Part shown: positions 27,031 through 34,814 of the stretch, one piece after another
Numbering within the stretch: the first letter of the stretch is position 1
Layout: each line of letters begins with the position of its first letter
Assembly (NCBI GenBank): GCA_035405785.1
Contig: DAONJS010000001.1
Span: forward strand, 248,001 to 312,000
Direction: 5' to 3'
Source: BPGX01 sp035405785
GTDB lineage: Bacteria > Bacteroidota > Bacteroidia > B-17B0 > Aurantibacillaceae
DNA: 64,000 nucleotides
Position numbers and translations under genes: made by a program
The notes under the pieces: model-generated
Databases searched by the model: none
What the model was told of the DNA's origin: nothing
The model's input: the letters and a program-made list of their open reading frames with translations, nothing else

Positions 27031-27550
27031 TTTGAATTTCTACTTTATACAAAATTGGTGATTGTGGCGGAATCTTTGAAAAATCTCCTAATAAACCATG
27101 TGCTAATGCTGATGGAATAAGTATGTATGCTTTATCCCCATAGTGTAAGTATGGCATAATTTTGTGAATACCACTTTCAATATGTTCTGAACCAACTATA
27201 AATGTTTTTAATTTATTTTCATCGGTGTAGCAAACTTCTCCACTTAATAAAGATACAGTATAGTGCATACTTACTTCATCTCCATCTTTTATCATTGGTT
27301 GTCCTTTTATAGAATCTGTAATAAAATACCTCACACCAAAATTTGTTTTTTTAAAATTCATTTGATGTGTTTTTTCAAAATAATCCATTTCATCAATTTC
27401 TTTTTGAACTAATCTTTGATTAGCATACTCAAATTGTTTTTTCAACTTCTCTTTATCAATCTTAATGGGCTTTCTTACATTAGTATCATCAGAGCATTGA
27501 TATATCAGAAAACAAAAAATGGCATTACTTATTAAAACTTTTAGTTTCAT
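27023..27550 (-). CDS. GldI-like FKBP-type peptidyl-prolyl isomerase lipoprotein
   Basis: This 175-residue protein has an N-terminal membrane stretch ending in a Cys (FLIYQCSDD); the lipobox is weak. A charged linker leads to an FKBP domain from about residue 70: KGQPMIKDGDEVSMHYTVSL, a FIVGSEHIESGIHKIMPYL segment, and IPSALAHGLLGDFSKIPPQS. The last motif closely follows the gliding-motility protein GldI, a lipoprotein isomerase thought to fold envelope proteins of the gliding/T9SS apparatus. It could also be a general FKBP lipoprotein. The gene begins 3 bases after the queG stop. Confidence 0.82.
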   Translation of the reverse strand: MKLKVLISNAIFCFLIYQCSDDTNVRKPIKIDKEKLKKQFEYANQRLVQKEIDEMDYFEKTHQMNFKKTNFGVRYFITDSIKGQPMIKDGDEVSMHYTVSLLSGEVCYTDENKLKTFIVGSEHIESGIHKIMPYLHYGDKAYILIPSALAHGLLGDFSKIPPQSPILYKVEIQKK

Positions 27551-27553
27551 ATA

Positions 27554-28492
27554 CTAATTATTTAAAACAAAATTGATATTTCTTTTTAATCCTTTAAATT
27601 TACTTCTTTTAATTGGTGAATATTTGAATAAAATTTTGAATTGTTCTTCTGTAAGATTTTTCCAATCATTTTCACTGAATGATATTATTTCCTTGATGGG
27701 TTCTAATTCTGCATGTTTATTTGCTTCTGCAAAATTATTCCACGGGCAAACATCCATACACACATCACAACCAAAAATCCAGTTATCCATTTTACCTTTG
27801 AACTCATCAGGTATTATTTCGTCTTTTAATTCAATAGTTAAGTAAGAAATACATTTGCTGCCATCTACTACATAAGGTGCAATAATGGCATCAGTAGGGC
27901 ATGCATCTATGCAACGGGTGCAAGTACCACAATAATCTTTTATTTCATTATCATAATTTAATTCTAAATCTGTAACCAATTCTGCAATAAAATAAAAAGA
28001 ACCTTTTTGTTTAATAATCAAATTAGAGTGTTTTCCTATCCATCCCAATCCACTTTTTTTAGCCCATACTTTATCCATTATTGGAGCACTATCTACACAT
28101 GCTCTGGCATTAAAATTTCCAATTTTTTCCTTTAATCTTTCATAAAGTTCTGTAAGTTTATTTTTTAAAATAATGTGATAATCGTTGCTATATGCATATT
28201 TTGAAATTTTTAATCTTGAATTAATTTGTCTTTTTGATGGATAATAATTAAACAAAAGTGAAATAACAGATTTAGCATCAGGTAACAATAATGCAGGATT
28301 TATTCTAATATCAAAATACTTTTCCATGTATGCCATTTTCCCATGAAAACCTTTTTTAAGCCAGTATTCTAATTTTTTTGCCTCTTCATCTAAAACCTGA
28401 ACTTTTGCAATACCACAGGCATCAAAGCCCACATCTTTTGCAGTATCTTTAATGATTTTTGAATACAATTCTTTTTGATAATGGGGAATCAA
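27554..28492 (-). CDS. queG: Epoxyqueuosine reductase QueG
   Basis: This 312-residue B12- and iron-sulfur-dependent enzyme carries out the last step of queuosine synthesis in tRNA, reducing epoxyqueuosine. Two 4Fe-4S motifs are present: CGTCTRCIDACPTDAI and CDVCMDVCPWNNFA. Upstream, ARACVDSAPIMDK and AKKSGLGWIGKHSNL are typical. The start is a TTG at 28492, 22 bases after the ruvB stop. Length is normal for the short form without HEAT repeats. Confidence 0.93.
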   Translation of the reverse strand: MIPHYQKELYSKIIKDTAKDVGFDACGIAKVQVLDEEAKKLEYWLKKGFHGKMAYMEKYFDIRINPALLLPDAKSVISLLFNYYPSKRQINSRLKISKYAYSNDYHIILKNKLTELYERLKEKIGNFNARACVDSAPIMDKVWAKKSGLGWIGKHSNLIIKQKGSFYFIAELVTDLELNYDNEIKDYCGTCTRCIDACPTDAIIAPYVVDGSKCISYLTIELKDEIIPDEFKGKMDNWIFGCDVCMDVCPWNNFAEANKHAELEPIKEIISFSENDWKNLTEEQFKILFKYSPIKRSKFKGLKRNINFVLNN

Positions 28493-28514
28493 AACGATTT
28501 AAATTTAAATCAAA

Positions 28515-29537
28515 TTAAAATAAAGAACCAGGTGATTTTTTTTCTCGCTTCAAATGTTGGTATGCTTTGAGAGTAGCTTCTCTTCCACGAGGTGTACGAA
28601 CAATATATCCTTCCTGAATTAAAAACGGCTCATAAACTTCTTCAATAGTGCCTGCTTCTTCGCCAACAGCTGTGCTAATAGTTGTAAGTCCTACTGGTCC
28701 GCCTTTGAATTTATCAATAATGGTAGTAAGTATTCTGATGTCCATTTCATCAAGTCCGTTTTCATCAACATTTAAGGCATTTAGAGCATAACTGGTGATT
28801 TTCAAATCAATTGATCCATTGCCTTTTATTTGAGCAAAATCTCTTACTCTTCTAAGCAAAGCATTGGCAATTCTTGGAGTGCCTCTGCTTCTGCGAGCAA
28901 TTTCAAAAGCGGCTACTTCTTCAATAGGAACATTCAATATAGAAGCACTTCTTAAGACAATTGTGGTTAATGTTTTTGCATCGTAATAATCTAATCTTGT
29001 ATTGATGCCAAATCTTGCTCTAAGCGGAGCAGTTAAAAGTCCGCTGCGAGTAGTAGCACCTACCAGTGTAAAAGGATTTAATTTTATTTGAACAGTTCTC
29101 GCATTAGGACCACTGTCAATCATAATATCTATCTTGTAATCTTCCATTGCAGAATAAAGATATTCTTCTACAATGGGACTTAAACGATGAATTTCATCAA
29201 TAAACAAAACATCAAATGGTTCAAGATTGGTAAGTAATCCTGCTAAATCACCAGGTTTTTCTAATACAGGACCAGATGTAATTTTGATATTTACTTCTAA
29301 TTGATTTGCAATGATATGAGCTAATGTAGTTTTTCCAAGACCAGGTGGTCCGTGTAATAATACATGATCTAATGCTTCTTTTCTTTGTTTGGCAGCACTT
29401 ACAAAAACCTTTAAATTATCAACTACTTTTTCTTGTCCGCAAAAATCATCAAAACTTAAAGGTCTTAATGCTTTTTCAAACTGTAAATCTTCGGGAGATA
29501 AATTTTCTTTTTCGGGATTAAGATGATCGTTTGTCAT
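28515..29537 (-). CDS. ruvB: Holliday junction branch migration helicase RuvB
   Basis: This 340-residue AAA+ motor moves Holliday junctions together with RuvA. Marks are LRPLSFDDFCGQEKVVDNL, Walker A GPPGLGKTTLAHIIAN, Walker B VLFIDEIHRL, sensor TLVGATTRSGLLTAPLRARFG (in two pieces here) and the C-terminal winged helix YIVRTPRGREAT. Length is normal. ruvA and ruvC are elsewhere. queG and the gldI-like gene follow closely. Confidence 0.96.
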   Translation of the reverse strand: MTNDHLNPEKENLSPEDLQFEKALRPLSFDDFCGQEKVVDNLKVFVSAAKQRKEALDHVLLHGPPGLGKTTLAHIIANQLEVNIKITSGPVLEKPGDLAGLLTNLEPFDVLFIDEIHRLSPIVEEYLYSAMEDYKIDIMIDSGPNARTVQIKLNPFTLVGATTRSGLLTAPLRARFGINTRLDYYDAKTLTTIVLRSASILNVPIEEVAAFEIARRSRGTPRIANALLRRVRDFAQIKGNGSIDLKITSYALNALNVDENGLDEMDIRILTTIIDKFKGGPVGLTTISTAVGEEAGTIEEVYEPFLIQEGYIVRTPRGREATLKAYQHLKREKKSPGSLF

Positions 29538-29554
29538 GTTTGTATTATTGGCAA

Positions 29555-29585
29555 CAAAACTAATACTTTTATTTTTGTTGTAAAA
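29555..29585 (-). promoter_or_regulatory. Promoter of ruvB
   Basis: On the minus strand TTTT (29585-29582), 19 bases, TAGTTTTG (29562-29555). The -7 box is a full TAnnTTTG match; the -33 box has one mismatch. It lies 18 bases before the ruvB ATG. Confidence 0.6.
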
Positions 29586-29684
29586 GTCAATTTGTTAGGC
29601 ATTAGTGCCGTCTAAAAAGGTTGGCACAAGTTTAATTCTATAATATCTTTGAGAAAAGGAAATTTTAATAACTTGAATATACAA

Positions 29685-30827
29685 TTATTTCTTATCAATG
29701 TGTAATAAGTAGTGAGCAATAGCATTAACCATACTTGGAAATTCTATTGTTGGAGCATAAATATCCACTCTATACCCCAATTCCTTTAAGCGATTTGCAG
29801 TAATGATACTATATGCAGCAAAGCGAGTTTTGTTTTGTTTAAAGTTAGGAAAATTCTTTTTTAATGATTCTGCAGCAATAGGAGTAAAAAATACAATTGC
29901 ATCGTAATTTTCAGGTTTAATATCAGTGATTTTTTCAGGAACAGTTTTATATACATCTACTGCTGTATATTGAGCATTTAATGCATCTAAGATACCAATT
30001 ACTTTTTCTTTTATAGTATCAGAAGCTGGTAATAAAAATTTACCTTCAATAAATCTTTTCAATACAGTTTTTAAATCATCCAAAGTACCTTGACCCCAGA
30101 AAATTCTTCTTTTGCGAAGCTCCATGTATTTTTGCATGTAATATGCAATTTGTTCGTTAAGACAGAAGAATTTTGTAGTATCAGGCAGATTTACTCTCAT
30201 TTCATTAAGTATTCTAAAAAAATGATCTATAGCTAAACGGCTTGTAAATATAATATTACTGTATTCTAATACATCAACTTTTTGATTTCGGAATTCTTGA
30301 CCACTTAATCCTTCCACTTTTATAAATGGACGAAAATCAATTTTTACCTTATACTTATCAATTAAAAGTTGGTAAGGATTTTGAAGATCAGTGGGCTTTG
30401 CTTGCGTAATTAATATTGATTTAATTGGATATTTTGGAAAATTGCTAACTTCAAATGTTGGTAATTTTTGAGCTTTTTCTTCCCATGTTTTACTTTTCTT
30501 TTTTCCACGCTTTCCTCTTTTTCTTTTAGTTTCTTCAGTAGTTTCTGAAGATGCTTTTGGTTTTTCTTCAATAGAAGAATCTGCTACCTTTTTTAATAAT
30601 TGATTTGATGTTTCAGAATTTGTTAATTCTTTTGTATCTGATGATTCGGAAATACTTGCAGTTTCAAGAATTGGAATAGCGGTTTTTACAGATTTTTTAC
30701 TTTTTTTTGATACAGCAGATTTTTCATTCTTTTTGGATAAACTATCGGAAGCAGATTTTTTTTCTTTCAATGCAGTTTTTGTACTCTTTTTTGTCTTTGC
30801 TGTCGTTTTTTTTGTCGTCTTTGCCAT
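29685..30827 (-). CDS. hemD: Uroporphyrinogen-III synthase with long Lys-rich N-terminal tail
   Basis: Residues from about 140 to 380 match the divergent HemD family of Bacteroidota: IKSILITQAKP at the start, NIIFTSRLAIDHFF, FLLPASDTIKE, and YDAIVFFTPIAAESL, the last like the SPSAV motif of the second domain. HemD closes the ring of hydroxymethylbilane on the path to heme. Residues 1-120 are unusual: almost only Lys, Thr, Ser, Ala and Glu (MAKTTKKTTAKTKKSTKTAL) and a KRKRGKRGKKKSK cluster. It follows the DUF4271 gene by 4 bases, a pairing often seen in Bacteroidota. Confidence 0.85.
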   Translation of the reverse strand: MAKTTKKTTAKTKKSTKTALKEKKSASDSLSKKNEKSAVSKKSKKSVKTAIPILETASISESSDTKELTNSETSNQLLKKVADSSIEEKPKASSETTEETKRKRGKRGKKKSKTWEEKAQKLPTFEVSNFPKYPIKSILITQAKPTDLQNPYQLLIDKYKVKIDFRPFIKVEGLSGQEFRNQKVDVLEYSNIIFTSRLAIDHFFRILNEMRVNLPDTTKFFCLNEQIAYYMQKYMELRKRRIFWGQGTLDDLKTVLKRFIEGKFLLPASDTIKEKVIGILDALNAQYTAVDVYKTVPEKITDIKPENYDAIVFFTPIAAESLKKNFPNFKQNKTRFAAYSIITANRLKELGYRVDIYAPTIEFPSMVNAIAHYLLHIDKK

Positions 30828-30831
30828 TATT

Positions 30832-31533
30832 CTATCTGCTTAAAATTTTTAATATAAAAAGAAAAGGAATTAATTCAAGGGCACAAAAGTACAAAATAAA
30901 ATTCAAATAATCTATCCATGTTTTATGAACCACTTCAATGAAATTAAAAAGCAATAATAATATATAAAGAATTGTATTAAATATCAAAACAAAATAAATA
31001 ACATTGATATTTTCAATCAATTCCCAAACAAAAGCAAAATTCAAAATAAAAAAAACGATTCCTAATGTCCTTAAAAACATATCCATTGAAAAGATAAAAT
31101 GTCCAAACCTTTTTATTTCATCAAAAATATAAGCAATGGATATAAAAGTAATTTTTTTTAGTGCAACAATAACCATTACTGCAAATAATATAACTGAGAA
31201 AATAACAACATCTCTCCATTTATATGAAATATCACTAAGCAAACTACTTGTCTGAACAAAGTTATTTTCTTTAAATAATAAATACAACATAAGTGAAAAA
31301 CTGAGATAAAAAACTAAATTAAGAAGCATTAATAAACGAGATTGAAATGAATTTTTTGACTCCATTAATTCCCTGCGAACCCTTTTATCTGCTATGGCTA
31401 AAAATGGTAATAATAATATCCTTGGTGAATAAATGTAAATATAAAATAAAATAGAAATTTGAATAAGCAGAACAATAATAATCCAGTTTGGGATATATGG
31501 ATTAGGACGAATATTTTCTAATAAAATTAACAT
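30832..31533 (-). CDS. DUF4271 membrane protein
   Basis: This 233-residue protein has about six or seven membrane segments. The soluble loop after the second segment reads ADKRVRRELMESKNSFQSRL, and later YKWRDVVIFS. This layout and the position just before hemD match the DUF4271 family of Bacteroidota. No function is known to me. The start ATG (31533) lies only about 6 bases from the -7 box, so the leader must be very short. Confidence 0.82.
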   Translation of the reverse strand: MLILLENIRPNPYIPNWIIIVLLIQISILFYIYIYSPRILLLPFLAIADKRVRRELMESKNSFQSRLLMLLNLVFYLSFSLMLYLLFKENNFVQTSSLLSDISYKWRDVVIFSVILFAVMVIVALKKITFISIAYIFDEIKRFGHFIFSMDMFLRTLGIVFFILNFAFVWELIENINVIYFVLIFNTILYILLLLFNFIEVVHKTWIDYLNFILYFCALELIPFLFILKILSR

Positions 31534-31538
31534 TGCGG

Positions 31539-31546
31539 CAAAGTTA
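31539..31546 (-). promoter_or_regulatory. -7 element for the DUF4271-hemD pair
   Basis: TAACTTTG on the minus strand is a full TAnnTTTG match; no clear -33 TTTG is seen at 19-21 bases. It faces the DUF3467 promoter 45 bases away. Confidence 0.55.
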
Positions 31547-31566
31547 CAAATATAATTAAGAATGTC

Positions 31567-31598
31567 TTTCTTATCTAAGAAACAAATATGTAAATTTG
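31567..31598 (+). promoter_or_regulatory. Promoter of the DUF3467 gene
   Basis: TTTC (31567-31570), 20 bases, TAAATTTG (31591-31598). The box lies inside the longest open frame, so the real start is the ATG at 31610. Confidence 0.6.
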
Positions 31599-31609
31599 CA
31601 GAAAAAAAT

Positions 31610-31921
31610 ATGGAAAATCCAGAAAATTTAAATCAGGAAATGAATATAGAACTGCCTGCAGATATTGCAGAAGGTATTTATTCAAATTTAGCGATTATTA
31701 CACATTCACCAAATGAATTTATTATTGATTTTGTAAGCATTATGCCTGGTATTCCAAAAGCAAGAGTAAGATCAAGAATTATTTTAACGCCTCAAAACGC
31801 TAAAAGATTATTAAAAGCATTAGAAAACAACATTAAAACATTTGAAAAAACACACGGTGCTATTAAAGAACAAGATATTAATATCCCATTAAATTTTGGC
31901 ACTCCACCAGCACAAGCATAA
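31610..31921 (+). CDS. DUF3467 domain-containing protein
   Basis: The 103 residues from the ATG at 31610 (MENPENLNQEMNIEL) match DUF3467: IAEGIYSNLAIITHSPNEFIIDF, then ARVRSRIILTPQNAKRLLKAL. Members are small cytoplasmic proteins of unknown function, spread through Bacteroidota and other phyla. An alternative ATG at 31562 lies upstream of the promoter and adds residues not seen in the family. The gene stands alone. Confidence 0.85.
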   Translation: MENPENLNQEMNIELPADIAEGIYSNLAIITHSPNEFIIDFVSIMPGIPKARVRSRIILTPQNAKRLLKALENNIKTFEKTHGAIKEQDINIPLNFGTPPAQA

Positions 31922-31924
31922 ATA

Positions 31925-32008
31925 TTAGTTTTTAGTGTTTAGTTTTTAATTTTGAGTTATCATTTTTAAAAAGTAACTAAACACTCAAAACTTAAAACTC
32001 AAAACTAA
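31925..32008. repeat. AT-only imperfect hairpin before hemN
   Basis: Two 35-base arms (31925-31959 and 31974-32008) are complementary at 28 of 35 positions by my count, with a 14-base loop. Both arms are built from the word AGTTTT with G/A variants, so they also look like a degenerate direct repeat. It fills the whole gap between the DUF3467 stop and the hemN ATG. Confidence 0.75.
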
Positions 32009-32010
32009 TT

Positions 32011-33366
32011 ATGTCCTCTATCTTTGATATTTTATTAAAATACAACATATCTGTTCCAAGATACACAAGTTATCCACCTGTTCCTATGTGGCATTCTATG
32101 CCATCTGTAGAAGATTGGATAAATAATTTGAAACAAAACTTTGAAAAAATTCAACAGCAAGGTATAAGTATTTACATTCATTTGCCATTTTGTGAACAAT
32201 TGTGCACTTATTGTGGATGTAACAAAAGAATAACTAAAAACCATCAGGTTGAAGATCCATACATTGATTCTGTTTTGAAAGAATGGAAATTTTATCAAGA
32301 TATCTTTGGAAAAATTAATATTCGTGAAATTCATTTAGGTGGTGGAACTCCTACTTTTTTTTCACCAAAAAATTTAGAACAACTCATATCAGGATTGTTT
32401 AAAGATAATACGGTTGCAAATGATTTTCAGGGAAGCGTTGAAATTCATCCGCATTTTTCAAAATTAGAACATTTAGATGTTTTGCGGGCTTTATATTTTG
32501 ATAGAATTAGTATTGGCGTTCAGGATTTTGATAAAAAGGTGCAAATTGCAATAAACAGAACTCAGGAATATTCAGAAGTAAAGCGTCTTACAGAGTATGC
32601 AAGAAAATTGGGTTACAAAAGTGTCAATTATGATTTAGTATATGGTTTGCCATTTCAAAGCAGAGAAGGGCTTTCAGATACTATTCAAAAAGTAATTGAA
32701 TTAAAACCAGATAGAATTGCATTTTATAGTTATGCTCATGTACCTTGGATAAAAGCATCTCAAAGAAAATTTACAGAAAAAGATTTACCGACTACTGAAG
32801 AAAAAATTCAATTGTATTTAATGGGTAGAGAAATGTTTATGAATAATGGTTATGAAGATGTAGGAATGGATCATTTTGCATTGCCCGAAGATGAATTGTT
32901 TATGGCAAGAAGAAATAAAACTTTACATAGAAATTTTATGGGCTATACTGTACAACATACAGATACATTGATTGCTCTTGGCGTTTCATCTATCAGTGAT
33001 TCAGGCGATATGTATGTTCAAAATTCAAAAGAAGTAGAAGAGTATCAAACATTAGTGCAAAAACAAATCCCTGTATTAAAAGGGCATAAGGTAAGTGATG
33101 ATGAGAAAAAAATGAGAAAGCATTTGCTCAACTTATTGTGTTATTTTGAAACAACTCTTGAAGATGAACAAGATATTTTAGTATCAATGATGAAAGATAA
33201 TCCGATGTGGGATGATGTGGTAAAAAATAATTTGGCAGTTATTGAAAATAATAAGATTAAAGCCACAGATTTAGGAAAACTTTTAATCAGAAATGTTTGC
33301 TATGCATTAGATAAACCCAGTCAAAAAGCCCATTCAGAAAAACCACTGTTTAGTAAAGCGATTTAG
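32011..33366 (+). CDS. hemN: Oxygen-independent coproporphyrinogen III oxidase
   Basis: This 451-residue radical SAM enzyme decarboxylates coproporphyrinogen III to protoporphyrinogen IX in anaerobic heme synthesis. The N-terminus VPRYTSYPPVPMWHS is diagnostic for true HemN rather than HemW. The cluster motif is CEQLCTYCGC near residue 59. GGGTPTFFSP, SIGVQDFD and YDLVYGLPFQ follow, and the GMDHFALPEDEL motif is also specific. Length is normal. Translation starts 2 bases after an AT-rich hairpin. Confidence 0.95.
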   Translation: MSSIFDILLKYNISVPRYTSYPPVPMWHSMPSVEDWINNLKQNFEKIQQQGISIYIHLPFCEQLCTYCGCNKRITKNHQVEDPYIDSVLKEWKFYQDIFGKINIREIHLGGGTPTFFSPKNLEQLISGLFKDNTVANDFQGSVEIHPHFSKLEHLDVLRALYFDRISIGVQDFDKKVQIAINRTQEYSEVKRLTEYARKLGYKSVNYDLVYGLPFQSREGLSDTIQKVIELKPDRIAFYSYAHVPWIKASQRKFTEKDLPTTEEKIQLYLMGREMFMNNGYEDVGMDHFALPEDELFMARRNKTLHRNFMGYTVQHTDTLIALGVSSISDSGDMYVQNSKEVEEYQTLVQKQIPVLKGHKVSDDEKKMRKHLLNLLCYFETTLEDEQDILVSMMKDNPMWDDVVKNNLAVIENNKIKATDLGKLLIRNVCYALDKPSQKAHSEKPLFSKAI

Positions 33367-33506
33367 GATAAGTTTTTAGTTCAGATTTTTAGTATTTTGA
33401 AATTTTCTATCCCAAAAATTATTTTAGAAACGATTTATAAGTTAATAAAAGTTAAATTCAGTAACAAATAACAAAAAGTATCGTTAAATTATTAAAATAA
33501 AGTTTT

Positions 33507-34052
33507 ATGAGAAATAATTCTTTCAGAATTGTATTATTCTTTTCTTTCATTTTAATAAGTATAATAATTTTTACTTGCAAAAAGGAAAAGGAAATTGTTT
33601 TGAATGGAACATCAAAAATTACGAATGGATGTGACTGCTCTCCACCTTCTCAATCATCTATAAATAATCCATGCAAATATGAAAAAGTTAAATGTATCAA
33701 GCATTTTTTTAATAACGGCGGTTTTTCAAGAAATTATACTATAAAGTGGAAAAGTGGTTGTGGTGCTTTTACAACTTCACAGGTATATATTTGTTTTAAT
33801 TCAAACTGCAAGATGAATTTTGTGTTTAGTAATTTACCTCCTTGCCTTTCCTGTTGTTTACAAGAAGACAAATGTTATGAAACTGATAAAGATAATATCG
33901 GATGCGGGAGCCATGCCATAACTATAAACTTCACAGGCACTGACTGCAATGGTTTTTCAATGAGTTTTGACATTACTGGAGATCCAGAAATTTCTGTAAC
34001 TTGTACGGATGCTTATGGCAATACTTTTACTACAACTGGCGATTTAATTTGA
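33507..34052 (+). CDS. Cys-rich predicted lipoprotein, unknown family
   Basis: I do not recognise this 181-residue protein. It has an N-terminal membrane segment ending in IIIFTCKKEKE, a possible but weak lipobox with Cys at about 24. The mature part has 14 further cysteines, in pairs and clusters (GCDCS, CLSCCLQEDKC), spread over about 150 residues, so a disulfide-rich extracytoplasmic fold is likely. The end (VTCTDAYGNTFTTTGDLI) looks like beta strands. The next gene, for a barrel-like protein, follows after 17 bases, so the two may act together. No catalytic motif is visible. Confidence 0.65.
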   Translation: MRNNSFRIVLFFSFILISIIIFTCKKEKEIVLNGTSKITNGCDCSPPSQSSINNPCKYEKVKCIKHFFNNGGFSRNYTIKWKSGCGAFTTSQVYICFNSNCKMNFVFSNLPPCLSCCLQEDKCYETDKDNIGCGSHAITINFTGTDCNGFSMSFDITGDPEISVTCTDAYGNTFTTTGDLI

Positions 34053-34069
34053 ATTAAAAAATAAAATAT

Positions 34070-34789
34070 ATGAAAACAAGTGTTTTAAAAGTAGGAAGTA
34101 TTTTATTAGTATTAGTAGCATCTGCGCTAAATGCACAAGTAAAAAAAGAATGGTTTATTCAAACTGGATATTCATTATCTGCACAAACTGTTTTAGATTA
34201 TTCAGAATCACCGGCTATTAAAACTATTATGTCTTATTTTAGATTTAATGATTTTAGAAATGATATAAATTTCTTTTATGTGGGTGCAGAACAAAGATTA
34301 TCATTAACTGATGAAATGAAATCAAAACTTATATGGGGTGTATATTTATCTAAAAAAGGATTTAAGAGAGAAGTATCATTTATTTCGCATGGGAATAAAA
34401 CTACTATTTCAGATAGATATTTGTTTTATTATATTAACTTTCCGTTATACATTCAAAGAAAATTATGGCAAGATAAATTATATTTGAATTATGGTATAGT
34501 GCCATCTGTAATGTTTTACAATGTTGAACATTATAAATATGAAAGAAAAGTTGTGAGTCAGCCAGCGTATTTTCCTGAGTACAAATACGAAAATTATTTT
34601 CATTATTATGAAAAAGATGTGAATTTTGTAGACCTTTCATTTCGTTTAGGATTATCTTATTTTTTGAATCCTAAAATTGGTTTTGATTTTTATCTTGATA
34701 AAGGATTAATCAACATCAATAGAAATGCAATTAGTACAAGTATTGGTTATCAAAACCTATTTATGCTTGGGGTTAGGTATAAGTTGTAA
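34070..34789 (+). CDS. Predicted outer-membrane beta-barrel protein
   Basis: This 239-residue protein has a clear signal peptide (MKTSVLKVGSILLVLVASAL, cut after NAQ). The mature part alternates aromatic and polar residues in strands (FFYVGAEQRLSL, YYINFPLYIQRKLW, FRLGLSYFLNP) and ends LFMLGVRYKL, as in outer-membrane barrels, with a C-terminal hydrophobic strand. It resembles the general Bacteroidota PorT/outer-membrane beta-barrel family. Function is unknown. It converges with ligA, 25 bases apart, without a strong terminator between. Confidence 0.65.
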   Translation: MKTSVLKVGSILLVLVASALNAQVKKEWFIQTGYSLSAQTVLDYSESPAIKTIMSYFRFNDFRNDINFFYVGAEQRLSLTDEMKSKLIWGVYLSKKGFKREVSFISHGNKTTISDRYLFYYINFPLYIQRKLWQDKLYLNYGIVPSVMFYNVEHYKYERKVVSQPAYFPEYKYENYFHYYEKDVNFVDLSFRLGLSYFLNPKIGFDFYLDKGLININRNAISTSIGYQNLFMLGVRYKL

Positions 34790-34814
34790 AATTTAAAAAG
34801 TTTTCGCAAAATAT

